DNA of 34,198 nucleotides, taken from assembly GCA_964387425.1 (NCBI GenBank), contig CAYLXP010000053.1, forward strand, positions 1-34,198. Direction: 5' to 3'. Source of the DNA: CAYLXP01 sp964387425. Its GTDB lineage: Bacteria > Verrucomicrobiota > Kiritimatiellia > UBA8416. Positions within the stretch are counted from its first letter, which is position 1, and every line of letters begins with the position of its first letter. Both the position numbers and the translations under genes were made by a program. This document shows positions 25,849-32,550 of the stretch, in pieces. The notes under the pieces are model-generated. The model was given only the letters and a program-made list of their open reading frames with translations. It ran no database searches and was not told where the DNA came from.

Positions 25849-26607
25849 ATGAAAACGTGGATGCTTTTACCTTTCGTGTTGATTCTTGGATGGATCATGG
25901 GGTCCTGGCTCCCCAAAACCGAGCTGCGCGAGGCGAAGCGGGAGCTGGCCGCAGCCCATAAGGCTCTGAGGACGCAGAATGTTCCGCGGGGTGGCCAGCT
26001 CGGGGGCGTCACGCGAATCCTGGGGATCGAGAGCCCAAGTGCGTCTTCCGCGAAGACGGAACCCGCATCAACAAACGTCGTCGAGCAGGCGCCCGCCGTC
26101 GCTTCCGCAGCCCCAGAGGCACAAGCTGGTACCAACAGCGTCGATACGACACCGGATGAAGCCGCTAGGGAGAACAGAAGGAACCGACGTCGCGATCGCT
26201 CTTTTACCCAGAATATTGAGCAAGCAATGGAGGCTTGGGATGCCCGCGTTGGTATTGCACGCTCGACATTCGTATCGAATGCCGGCCTCAGCCAGACGGA
26301 GACCGAGCATTTCGATGTGCTTGTTGACGCAATGAACATCCGGCTGGCGCATTCCGTTGAACAGTTCACAGCGCATGTCAAAGAGGGGAAGGCGGTGGGG
26401 GAACCCGAAGGCATCAAACTCCTTCGTGATTTAACGTCTGCCATGGCGATGACTTACGACGAGATGGATGCGAGCTTCCCTGAGTCATGGCGGCGTGACA
26501 GCGGCAAGGGCTTTAGCCTAACGGACTTTGTCGATCCGGCGGTCGCTTTGCCACTCACAGAGCTCGACGGTCAAGTCGACGACGCCTTCTTCATGGGTGG
26601 CCGATGA
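25849..26607 (+). CDS. Membrane-anchored periplasmic protein of an ABC-2 operon, function unknown
   Basis: A 252-residue protein; I use the ATG at 25849 because GAGGA is nine bases upstream and an N-terminal membrane helix follows at once (MLLPFVLILGWIMGSWL, residues 4-20). A short helical/coiled segment comes next (TELREAKRELAAAHKAL), then a Ser/Ala/Thr/Pro-rich linker (~60-105), a basic patch (RENRRNRRRDRS) and a helical C-terminal domain (~118-252, with QAMEAWDARVGIAR and AHSVEQFTAHVKEGK). I do not recognise the domain. Its stop overlaps the ATG of the permease gene (ATGA), so it is part of the same operon and is probably an accessory or sensor subunit of that transporter. Confidence 0.78.
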   Translation: MKTWMLLPFVLILGWIMGSWLPKTELREAKRELAAAHKALRTQNVPRGGQLGGVTRILGIESPSASSAKTEPASTNVVEQAPAVASAAPEAQAGTNSVDTTPDEAARENRRNRRRDRSFTQNIEQAMEAWDARVGIARSTFVSNAGLSQTETEHFDVLVDAMNIRLAHSVEQFTAHVKEGKAVGEPEGIKLLRDLTSAMAMTYDEMDASFPESWRRDSGKGFSLTDFVDPAVALPLTELDGQVDDAFFMGGR

Positions 26608-27509
26608 AATGGCTCCTGACACAAGTATGGGTCGTGCTGCGGTATGAGCTGGCCGACTCCATCCGGAGTCGCCGTGTTGTCATTCTGCTGCTTCTCTACC
26701 TCGCGGGAGCGATGCTGGCCTGCAATGGGTTCATAACAGCAATGCACAGTCTGGAGGCTCAACTCTCTGAGACGCTGTCGCTTCCGCCGGCATCCTCCGC
26801 CGGTGCGGTTACAGATGCGCTGTGGCGTTCGAAGGCCTTTCGCAGAATGGTCATAGGGTTGGTAGGAAACAAGGAGATCGCGCTTGAGATTCTCTCCGTT
26901 CCGCCTATTGCCGTGATCTACGGTTGGCTGGCGCTCACGTTCACACCGATTCTCGTGACGCTCTCGGCATCCGGCAGGATTGCGGAGGAGGTCAGCTCAG
27001 GGTCGGTCCGCTACGTGCTGACGCGGACATCCCGTCCCGCCTGGTGCCTGGGGAAGTTCTTTGGCCAGGGATGCGAGATCATGCTGGCCTTGATGTTGAG
27101 CGCCATTGGCACGTGGTGCGTTGCCAGGTTTCGAATGCCGCTAACCACTGACCTTGAAGTTGCACGTTGGATCATCATCTATGGCTGGAAGGCATGGGTT
27201 TATGCCATCGCGTTCATCGGCCTGGCTCTGGGCGTCTCCCTCGTCGTCAGGTCGCCTTATCACGCCATGGGGCTAAGCCTGGGGCTGCTGATTGTGATGG
27301 GGGCACTTGCCCTCATAAGTCGGCACTTCGCGGGCGAAGGCTGGCGCCAGCTGTGGCAAATTACGGATTACCTCTTTCCTATGAAGCACAAGATGGGCCT
27401 GTGGCGTTTACAGCCCGCCTATATTGTCAACGCGGGGTTGTATCTTGTCGCACTCGGTTTCTCGTATCTCTTCCTCGGCTACGCGGTCTTCGTGAAGAGG
27501 GGTGCATGA
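26604..27509 (+). CDS. ABC-2 type transporter permease
   Basis: A 301-residue integral membrane protein. It begins in an ATGA overlap with the preceding gene and ends in an ATGA overlap with the ATPase gene. Hydrophobic helices are apparent at ~24-45 (VVILLLLYLAGAMLAC), ~100-120 (IAVIYGWLALTFTPILVTL), ~155-175 (IMLALMLSAIGTW), ~195-215 (VYAIAFIGLALGVSLVV), ~222-240 and ~275-297 (LYLVALGFSYLFLGYAVF), six in all. After the second lies the ABC-2 signature-like stretch GRIAEEVSSGSVRYVLTRTSRPAWCLGKFF, typical of permeases of the NatB/GldF kind, which move lipids, peptides or unknown compounds across the inner membrane. The long soluble loop between helices 1 and 2 is usual for the family. The substrate cannot be inferred. 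Confidence 0.88.
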   Translation: MKWLLTQVWVVLRYELADSIRSRRVVILLLLYLAGAMLACNGFITAMHSLEAQLSETLSLPPASSAGAVTDALWRSKAFRRMVIGLVGNKEIALEILSVPPIAVIYGWLALTFTPILVTLSASGRIAEEVSSGSVRYVLTRTSRPAWCLGKFFGQGCEIMLALMLSAIGTWCVARFRMPLTTDLEVARWIIIYGWKAWVYAIAFIGLALGVSLVVRSPYHAMGLSLGLLIVMGALALISRHFAGEGWRQLWQITDYLFPMKHKMGLWRLQPAYIVNAGLYLVALGFSYLFLGYAVFVKRGA

Positions 27510-28441
27510 TGAGCGCAGCCATCATCATGAAAGACGTTGTCAAACGCTACGGCCGCCGAACGGCACTGGATGGCCTGACGCTGACAGTACCCACGGGATC
27601 CGCCTTTGGTCTCGTCGGCAGCAATGGGGCAGGGAAGACGACAAGCATGTCGGTTGCCGTCGGCATTCTGCGCAGCCAATCGGGCGACGTTGACCTGCTG
27701 GGCGATGGGCCCTTTGATGCACGCTTGCATGGTGGACGTGTATCGCTAATGCCGCAGGATGCCGAACTCCCGTTGCATGCTCGTGTTCGGGATCTGATGG
27801 AGTTCTACGCCCGTCTGCAGCGTATTCCTGCGGCTGACATGGACGAGCGTATAGAGGAAGTCCTCGACTGGGTACATCTGAGTGACCGGGCAACATCCAA
27901 GATCCGCACGCTTTCGCACGGCATGCGCCGACGGCTTGTGATTGCCCAGGCTTTCCTAGGGGCACCGGAACTTGCTCTGCTGGATGAGCCTCTGAGTGGC
28001 CTGGATCCGCGTGAGGTAGCAAGTATGCGTGAAGTCCTCAAGCAACGCCCCAGCGGCCAGACGCTCGTAATCAGCTCCCACAATCTACATGAGATCGAGC
28101 GCATCTGTGATCATGTGGCCTTCATCGAGAAGGGGAAGGTGATCCACCAGGATCGTACAGATGCGCTGACAGGGCACGCCCACTCGATACAGTACAAGAT
28201 CACTCCGTCAGATCTCCCGATGGCTGAGCTTGAGGATGCCCTGCCGGAAGCCGAGTTCATGCTTGGCCAGAACCGTGACCTTCTGAGTTGTCGATACACC
28301 GAGTCGACTCACGATGCGGAGCAGGTCAACACGCGTGTCTTGCGAGTTCTCCTGGACCACGGGATAGGCATCCTTGAAGTCCGGCGCGGCGCCGAGCTGG
28401 AGTCGGCCTATCTGAACCATCGAGATACGTCTACGGCCTGA
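27506..28441 (+). CDS. ABC transporter ATP-binding protein
   Basis: A 311-residue ATPase starting at the first of two adjacent ATG codons (27506), after GAGGGG and overlapping the permease stop. All nucleotide-binding motifs are present: Walker A GSNGAGKT (38-45), Q loop MPQDAELP, signature LSHGM (136-140), Walker B LALLDEP (156-162) with E161 as the catalytic Glu, D loop SGLDP, and H192 in SSHN. The signature is LSHGM rather than LSGGQ, which is common among ABC-2 exporter ATPases. About 85 residues after the H loop form a C-terminal extension of the sort that regulates or couples the permease. It energises the exporter of the two overlapping upstream genes. The stop codon lies inside a small GGCCT-GAA-AGGCC hairpin that leads into the downstream repeat element. 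Confidence 0.95.
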   Translation: MMSAAIIMKDVVKRYGRRTALDGLTLTVPTGSAFGLVGSNGAGKTTSMSVAVGILRSQSGDVDLLGDGPFDARLHGGRVSLMPQDAELPLHARVRDLMEFYARLQRIPAADMDERIEEVLDWVHLSDRATSKIRTLSHGMRRRLVIAQAFLGAPELALLDEPLSGLDPREVASMREVLKQRPSGQTLVISSHNLHEIERICDHVAFIEKGKVIHQDRTDALTGHAHSIQYKITPSDLPMAELEDALPEAEFMLGQNRDLLSCRYTESTHDAEQVNTRVLRVLLDHGIGILEVRRGAELESAYLNHRDTSTA

Positions 28442-28450
28442 AAGGCCAGG

Positions 28451-28785
28451 ATATACTAGCCCAGGGCAACGCCCTCGTTGTTCTACACATCTTCGACGAG
28501 ACCTCTGGACGTCCGGACAAGCCGGAGGCTTGCCAGCCATTAGCCGGTGGTTACGCGAGGAACGAGCGTCACCACCGGGCCGAAACCGCAGAATACACCA
28601 TCCCGGAGGGATGGCAGCACCGCCACATCGCTGGCATCCCTCCGGGATGCAATTCACATTCTTGATTGTGACCGGTGGTGTCGCTGCGCTCAACCACCGG
28701 CTAATAGCTAACATCCCTCCGGGATGAAACTACCGTCAGCCCCAAGATGTGTAGAACAACGAGGCAACGCCCTGGGCTAGTATAT
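28451..28785. repeat. Nested palindromic intergenic element (REP/MITE-like)
   Basis: The outer arms are ~42-base near-perfect inverted repeats: 28451-28493 (ATATACTAGCCCAGGGC ... TTGTTCTACACATCTT) and 28744-28785 (AAGATGTGTAGAACAACG ... GCCCTGGGCTAGTATAT). Inside are a second pair, TTAGCCGGTGGT (~28540) against ACCACCGGCTAA (~28694), and a third, CATCCCGGAGGGATG (~28600) against CATCCCTCCGGGATG (~28636), with another CATCCCTCCGGGATG near 28710. No transposase or coding frame is supported. The element fills nearly all of 28442-28841, between the ABC ATPase gene and the next, oppositely oriented gene. Confidence 0.8.
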
Positions 28786-28841
28786 GCCGCGCTTTCAGCG
28801 CTGTTCACCCTCACTTACTCGGCCTTGCCCTGACCTGTCGA

Positions 28842-29420
28842 TTAATGCTCCAAACTCAGCGTCACGAGGCAGCGGTATAGTCCTTCATGCAACGCGCAGT
28901 GATGAAGGGTAAACGACACGCGCCCCGCTTCCGGTTGGTCCGGTCGGTCTGCCGTAAACTCGGCTTTCAAATCCCGGTCATTCCATTCCGCCTGGTGGAT
29001 GCCGGCCCACTCCGGAAGCCAGACCGCGAGGTGTGCCAGGACTTCAGCATCGACCTCCGGAAGAAGACCTTCCTCAACGAGTTGCCCATCATGAGCACAG
29101 ATGCGATAGGTCACACTGCCTGGAGGGCCGAGCAGCTCAAGCTCCTTAACAAGGTCTTCCAGCTCCCGCTCGATATCCTGACTCTCTGCAGAGTCGAACA
29201 TGCGCTGCAAAGACGCGCGAGGATCAAGCAGATCGGATGTGAGCGGCCCAACAACGCACGCCTCCAGCGCAACACTGCCCGCATCGGGGTAGGCCGCGGC
29301 GAGCTCGCAGAGAATGCCGCACCAGAACTTCGCCGCCGAATTCGCGTACCAGTGCCCCTCGACAAACCAGCCAACCGAGGGAGGCAGCTCAGGCGTATCA
29401 CGTTGGAAATAGCCATCCAT
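28842..29420 (-). CDS. Hypothetical acidic cytoplasmic protein
   Basis: A 192-residue protein I do not recognise. It has no signal peptide or membrane helix. It is acidic, with a Glu/Asp-rich helical middle (SQDIERELEDLVKELELLG, ~80-98) and beta-rich flanks (GSVTYRICAHDGQLVEE; RVSFTLHHCALHEGLYRCLVTLSLEH at the end). I prefer this frame over the opposite-strand open frame at 28887-29450 because its composition is protein-like and because a promoter-like pair (TTGCGT, 17 bases, TAGTCT) lies just before its ATG. There is no Shine-Dalgarno, so translation may be leaderless. It is divergent from the GDPD gene, with 82 bases between the two starts. Confidence 0.62.
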   Translation of the reverse strand: MDGYFQRDTPELPPSVGWFVEGHWYANSAAKFWCGILCELAAAYPDAGSVALEACVVGPLTSDLLDPRASLQRMFDSAESQDIERELEDLVKELELLGPPGSVTYRICAHDGQLVEEGLLPEVDAEVLAHLAVWLPEWAGIHQAEWNDRDLKAEFTADRPDQPEAGRVSFTLHHCALHEGLYRCLVTLSLEH

Positions 29421-29426
29421 GTCAGA

Positions 29427-29455
29427 AGACTATCGGTCACCCCGCTCTGACGCAA
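29427..29455 (-). promoter_or_regulatory. Weak candidate promoter abutting the hypothetical gene's start
   Basis: On the minus strand: TTGCGT (29455-29450), a 17-base spacer, TAGTCT (29432-29427), then six bases to the ATG at 29420. The hexamers are poor matches, but the spacing and the absence of a Shine-Dalgarno repeat the layout seen at three other starts in this window. Confidence 0.32.
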
Positions 29456-29465
29456 GATGGGAGCG

Positions 29466-29495
29466 TTGCCATGGGGGGCGGTCATCGGATAGACT
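29466..29495 (+). promoter_or_regulatory. Candidate promoter abutting the GDPD start
   Basis: TTGCCA (29466-29471), an 18-base spacer, TAGACT (29490-29495), then seven bases to the GTG at 29503. TTGCCA matches the -35 consensus at five of six positions. No Shine-Dalgarno lies before the GTG; the GGGAGG motif falls after it. This fits a leaderless transcript. Confidence 0.42.
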
Positions 29496-29502
29496 CTGAG
29501 TC

Positions 29503-30231
29503 GTGAGGGAGGAACGGCAACAACTCAATGAACGGCGCAGAACACTGTGCATATCCCATAGGGGGGACACGCAGGCATTCCGCGAGAACACGATTCCGGC
29601 ACTCGAGAGCGCATGGAAGGCCGGTGTCGACATGGTTGAGTTGGACGTACGCGTTCTTGGTGATCGCACGGTAGTATTGTTTCATGATGCAGCCATCGAG
29701 AACCGGACGCTTGATTCGTTGTCGTATGCCGAGCTCCAGGTGCTGACCCCAGGCTACGATGTCCCCACACTCGCCGACGCCCTGGCTGCTGGATCACCCG
29801 ACCAGACCCTGCTGATTGACTTGAAGGATAGTGGCACGGCATTTGTTGAGCCTCTCGTGGAGGTGCTCAGGGATAAGCAAGCGACGTGGCCCAAACTGCT
29901 GCTTCAGAGCCCCCATCTGCCCATCCTGGTGAGACTTGCCCAAGAGTTCGAGGGCTCGACACTGTTCTACCTGGCCAAGTTCAAGCAGAAGTCCAGGCTA
30001 TGGCGACGGCCTGATGCAAAGGCCTTGGCGTCCATGCTGGCGGAGAACGGTGTTCACGGAGTTACAGCAAAAGATAGGTGGTTCATCAACCGCCACTTCA
30101 TCGCGCCCTTCCACGAAAAGGGCATTACGTTCTATGTGTGGACCGTCAACACGGCCAGGCGAGTACGTCACTACCGAGCTTGTGGCGCGGACGGCATCAT
30201 TACAGACTTCCCCGAACTGATGGTGCGGTGA
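29503..30231 (+). CDS. Glycerophosphodiester phosphodiesterase
   Basis: A 242-residue single-domain GDPD of typical bacterial length. It hydrolyses glycerophosphodiesters to glycerol-3-phosphate and an alcohol, using a TIM barrel and a divalent metal. Visible motifs: catalytic HRG (H19, R20), substrate/metal ligands E46 and D48 in MVELDVR, second catalytic His in FHD (H61), then LLIDLK (a metal-ligand strand) and the C-terminal FYVWTVNTARRVRHYRACGADGIITDFPE. No signal peptide is seen, so it is cytoplasmic. The GTG start is uncertain, since the only Shine-Dalgarno-like GGAGG is downstream of it and the next in-frame candidates are non-ATG. Its neighbours, an exported lipase-like hydrolase and an aldolase, fit lipid or polyol turnover. 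Confidence 0.92.
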   Translation: MREERQQLNERRRTLCISHRGDTQAFRENTIPALESAWKAGVDMVELDVRVLGDRTVVLFHDAAIENRTLDSLSYAELQVLTPGYDVPTLADALAAGSPDQTLLIDLKDSGTAFVEPLVEVLRDKQATWPKLLLQSPHLPILVRLAQEFEGSTLFYLAKFKQKSRLWRRPDAKALASMLAENGVHGVTAKDRWFINRHFIAPFHEKGITFYVWTVNTARRVRHYRACGADGIITDFPELMVR

Positions 30232-30233
30232 CA

Positions 30234-30262
30234 TTGAACGACTCGAACAGGCCTGATACTGT
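30234..30262 (+). promoter_or_regulatory. Candidate extended -10 promoter abutting the hydrolase start
   Basis: TTGAAC (30234-30239), a 17-base spacer, then TGA-TACTGT with the -10 at 30257-30262. Six bases remain before the ATG at 30269 and no Shine-Dalgarno is present. The layout matches that before the macrodomain and GDPD genes. Confidence 0.42.
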
Positions 30263-30268
30263 CTCAGC

Positions 30269-31321
30269 ATGAATTGGCGGCAATTACACTTGAGCTTCTG
30301 GCATGTACTTCAATGGGGTGGGGTGGCCCTGCTGATGGCGGTGGGCGTTGGGACGGCAGCCCCCATTGAGCAGCAGTTAGCGGCCATTCGCAAAACATCG
30401 CCTGAACTGCACTGGAATGCTCTTCAGCTTCAAGCGCAGCTGGCTGAGCTTGATGACACGATCTCGAAGTACTTTGCCTTCTATGGTCTCGACCTTCCTT
30501 GCGCCCAGCACCGCTTCGGCTATGTCGATGCCGGCGGGAAACGCATTGCCACGCACGTGTTCGTGCCGGACGGGGAGGTTCGTGGCACCGTCGTAGCCGT
30601 GCATGGCTATCTCGATCATACCGCTACGTGGCGACATGCCATCAGGGAGTTGCTGGCCACCGGGTTTGCGGTGATAATCTATGACCAGCCCGGTCACGGA
30701 CTCTCAAGCGGCCCGCAGGCATCGATTGGCGACTTTTCGGAGTACGTGGCTGTTCTGCAGGCAATGGTCAATAGCGCGCGCGAGCATCTGCCCGCGCCGT
30801 GTCACCTCGCAGCCCATAGCATGGGGTGCGCGATCTCGGTGGACTACCTGCTCAGCAGCTCGGATGCCGACTGCATCGACAAAGTGGTGCTTACTGCGCC
30901 ACTGGTGCGGTCCAATCACTGGCGCCTTTCTAACGGGGGGAGCTGGCTGGCCAAGCCATTTGTCGACACCGTCCCCCGCAAGTTCCGCAACAACTCGTCT
31001 GACAAGGCCTACCTGGAATTCGTGAAGCGGGATCCACTCCATGCGCGCCACCTGCCGCTCGCATGGACGGATTCACTCCGCCGCTGGAACACGCGTGCCG
31101 AGAAGTTCAAAGCATCCTCTCGCCCCGTTTTGATCATTCAGGGGGACCGCGATCGCACCGTTGATGCCAAGTACAACCTGCCCTTCCTCAAGCGTCTGTT
31201 TCCAAATAGTCGTGCAATGATGATCAAGGGTGGGGGACATCAGCTGCTGAACGAGACAGAGTCACTGAAACGGAAGACGCTCGAAGCAATGTCTTCCTTT
31301 CTCAAAGAAGGGACACCATGA
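30269..31321 (+). CDS. Exported or membrane-anchored alpha/beta hydrolase (monoacylglycerol-lipase-like)
   Basis: A 350-residue serine hydrolase of the Hydrolase_4 type. Residues ~10-30 (LSFWHVLQWGGVALLMAVGVGTAA) form a signal or anchor helix, so the enzyme probably acts in the periplasm. The oxyanion region is VVAVHGYLDHTATW. The nucleophile is S184 in AAHSMGC, with Ala in place of the first Gly of GxSxG. D295 (QGDRDRTVD) and H324 (GGGHQLLNE) complete the triad. Members cleave acyl esters such as mono- or lysophospho-acylglycerols. The upstream glycerophosphodiesterase could act on the deacylated products, which is an inference from gene order. The stop overlaps the ATG of the aldolase gene (ATGA). 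Confidence 0.88.
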   Translation: MNWRQLHLSFWHVLQWGGVALLMAVGVGTAAPIEQQLAAIRKTSPELHWNALQLQAQLAELDDTISKYFAFYGLDLPCAQHRFGYVDAGGKRIATHVFVPDGEVRGTVVAVHGYLDHTATWRHAIRELLATGFAVIIYDQPGHGLSSGPQASIGDFSEYVAVLQAMVNSAREHLPAPCHLAAHSMGCAISVDYLLSSSDADCIDKVVLTAPLVRSNHWRLSNGGSWLAKPFVDTVPRKFRNNSSDKAYLEFVKRDPLHARHLPLAWTDSLRRWNTRAEKFKASSRPVLIIQGDRDRTVDAKYNLPFLKRLFPNSRAMMIKGGGHQLLNETESLKRKTLEAMSSFLKEGTP

Positions 31322-31932
31322 CGGACATTCGTAAGGAACTGTGTGGTTTCGGGTTGCGCCTGGTTCAGGCCGGGCTAAGCGCAGGGGCGGGCGGCAATAT
31401 CAGCGCCCGCGACGGCAACGTCGTCTGGATGAAGCCGAGCGGATTCGCGATGGATGAACTGACTCCGGATAATCTATGCGGCTTGGATCTCGATACCGGG
31501 AATCAGCAAGCAGGAGATATGGCTCCCACAACGGAATTCAATATGCACCTGGCCGTATACCAAGAACGCCCTGACGTAGCGGCTGTCTTTCACACGCACC
31601 CGCCGTGGATGACCGGCGTCATTAGTGCAGGCGTTCCTTTCCAGCACTTGACCACTGAAGGAATCGGGTACCTTGGCCGCGTGATTCATCTTCCCTACGA
31701 AGTGCCGCAGTCAGACATGTTGGCGGAGCAGGTGAGAGAGGCGTGCCGCGACCACGAGACCATGCTGCTACCCAATCATGGCATTGTCACCGTAGGCACG
31801 ACCCTGCGCGAAGCATATCATCGCTCCCTGGTTGCGGAGGACACCGCGAAGTCCATCATCGCCGCCTCACTGGTGGGAACGCCGCAGTTCCTGACTGAGC
31901 AGCAGGTAGCGGCAATCCTGGACGAGGAATGA
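31318..31932 (+). CDS. Class II aldolase (L-fuculose-phosphate aldolase family)
   Basis: A 204-residue Zn-dependent aldolase/epimerase-family protein. The catalytic Glu is E73 (TTEFNMH), and the zinc ligands are H92 and H94 (FHTHPPW) and H154 (LPNHGIV). These line up with E73, H92, H94 and H155 of E. coli FucA. The N-terminal GLSAGAGGNISAR and KPSG stretches bind the substrate phosphate in this family. It should cleave a sugar-1-phosphate to dihydroxyacetone phosphate and an aldehyde; related members act on rhamnulose-1-phosphate, methylthioribulose-1-phosphate or other substrates, so specificity is not settled. It overlaps both neighbours by ATGA. A link to the GH78 rhamnosidase beyond the gap is attractive but unproven. 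Confidence 0.92.
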   Translation: MTDIRKELCGFGLRLVQAGLSAGAGGNISARDGNVVWMKPSGFAMDELTPDNLCGLDLDTGNQQAGDMAPTTEFNMHLAVYQERPDVAAVFHTHPPWMTGVISAGVPFQHLTTEGIGYLGRVIHLPYEVPQSDMLAEQVREACRDHETMLLPNHGIVTVGTTLREAYHRSLVAEDTAKSIIAASLVGTPQFLTEQQVAAILDEE

Positions 31933-32179
31933 ACATGCGGGGATCAAGCACGTCTTGTGTAGGGATAGTGGTTCTGGCTCTAGTGGCCGTTCCTTTGCTC
32001 TGCACCGCGGCTATCTATGACTGGTCATATGACCCAGAGGATCTCGAAGAGCCAGCCGGGCCCAGCATTGCTCTGCACTTGAATCCTGATGACCAGATCT
32101 ACGGTATCTCAGGGGGAGCGGGCGTGTGGTTGCGTGGCACTCCAGTCTTCGGGGACTATTTCATCAGCCTCTTCTCAAA
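31929..32179 (+). CDS. Secreted hypothetical protein, 3' end lost in assembly gap
   Basis: The ATG at 31929 overlaps the aldolase stop (ATGA); a second in-frame ATG lies two codons on. About 83 residues are readable before the N run. A signal peptide is clear (VGIVVLALVAVPLLCTAA). The mature part begins with acidic YDWSYDPEDLEEPAGP and then alternating strands (IALHLNPDDQIYGISGGAGVWLRGTPVFGDYFISLF), which could be the start of a small outer-membrane barrel. I do not recognise it. Gene order suggests it belongs to the hydrolase-aldolase operon. Confidence 0.6.
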
Positions 32180-32279
32180 NNNNNNNNNNNNNNNNNNNNN
32201 NNNNNNNNNNNNNNNNNNNNNNNNNNNNNNNNNNNNNNNNNNNNNNNNNNNNNNNNNNNNNNNNNNNNNNNNNNNNNNN
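32180..32279. other. 100-N scaffold gap
   Basis: Exactly 100 N, the conventional placeholder for a gap of unknown size. The sequences on either side may not be neighbours at the distance shown. Any frame running through it is an artefact. Confidence 0.98.
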
Positions 32280-32301
32280 CGGGAACAACCCATGCAGGAA
32301 T

Positions 32302-32457
32302 TCACACAAGCGGATCAGACATTCTTGCGCGGTATTTTGACGGGGGCATGCCCATGGCGCCGCGGAAGATACGCCCGAAATAGCGGCTGTCGACAAAGCT
32401 GCAGCCGGCGGCAATTTGACTCAGGGTGCAATCCGATGCCTTCAACAGAAACGGCAA
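32302..32457 (-). pseudogene. C-terminal remnant of an AraC-family regulator
   Basis: The minus strand encodes about 51 residues that match the second helix-turn-helix and tail of AraC-type regulators: LLKASDCTLSQIAAGCSF, then VDSRYFGRIFRGAMGMPPSKYRA, followed by a TGA stop. The first helix-turn-helix and the ligand-binding part (normally ~200 more residues) are missing: upstream on this strand the frame continues only into the rhamnosidase promoter and antisense of that gene. It is therefore a 5'-deleted remnant, or the product of a misjoin next to the gap. The homology ends directly beside the direct repeat at 32460. Confidence 0.75.
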
Positions 32458-32459
32458 CG

Positions 32460-32523
32460 TGTCGCAATAGTTAGAGGGCTTGTCGCAATCGTTACAGCCA
32501 GATCTTACGTGCTTGGCTATAAA
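32460..32523 (+). promoter_or_regulatory. 21-bp-phased direct repeat and -10 element before GH78
   Basis: TGTCGCAATAGTTAGA (32460-32475) and TGTCGCAATCGTTACA (32481-32496) match at 14 of 16 positions and are offset by exactly 21 bases, two DNA turns. This is the classical arrangement of AraC-type half-sites. TATAAA follows at 32518-32523; the -35 position (~32495-32500, CAGCCA) is poor and touches the proximal repeat, as expected for an activator-dependent promoter. Confidence 0.62.
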
Positions 32524-32550
32524 TGAGACACTAACACAAGGATCTACTAT

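Noticed and set aside
25659..26444. N-terminal extension of the low-complexity frame
   Set aside because: It runs antisense through the 25849 gene, and the internal ATG at 25658 has GGAGG and a signal peptide.
27167..27505. Longer N-terminus for the ABC ATPase
   Set aside because: It overlaps the permease gene in another frame; the ABC domain begins right after ATG 27506, which has a ribosome-binding site.
28887..29450. 187-residue plus-strand frame opposite the hypothetical gene
   Set aside because: It is very basic, has no plausible start signals and overlaps the better-supported acidic minus-strand frame.
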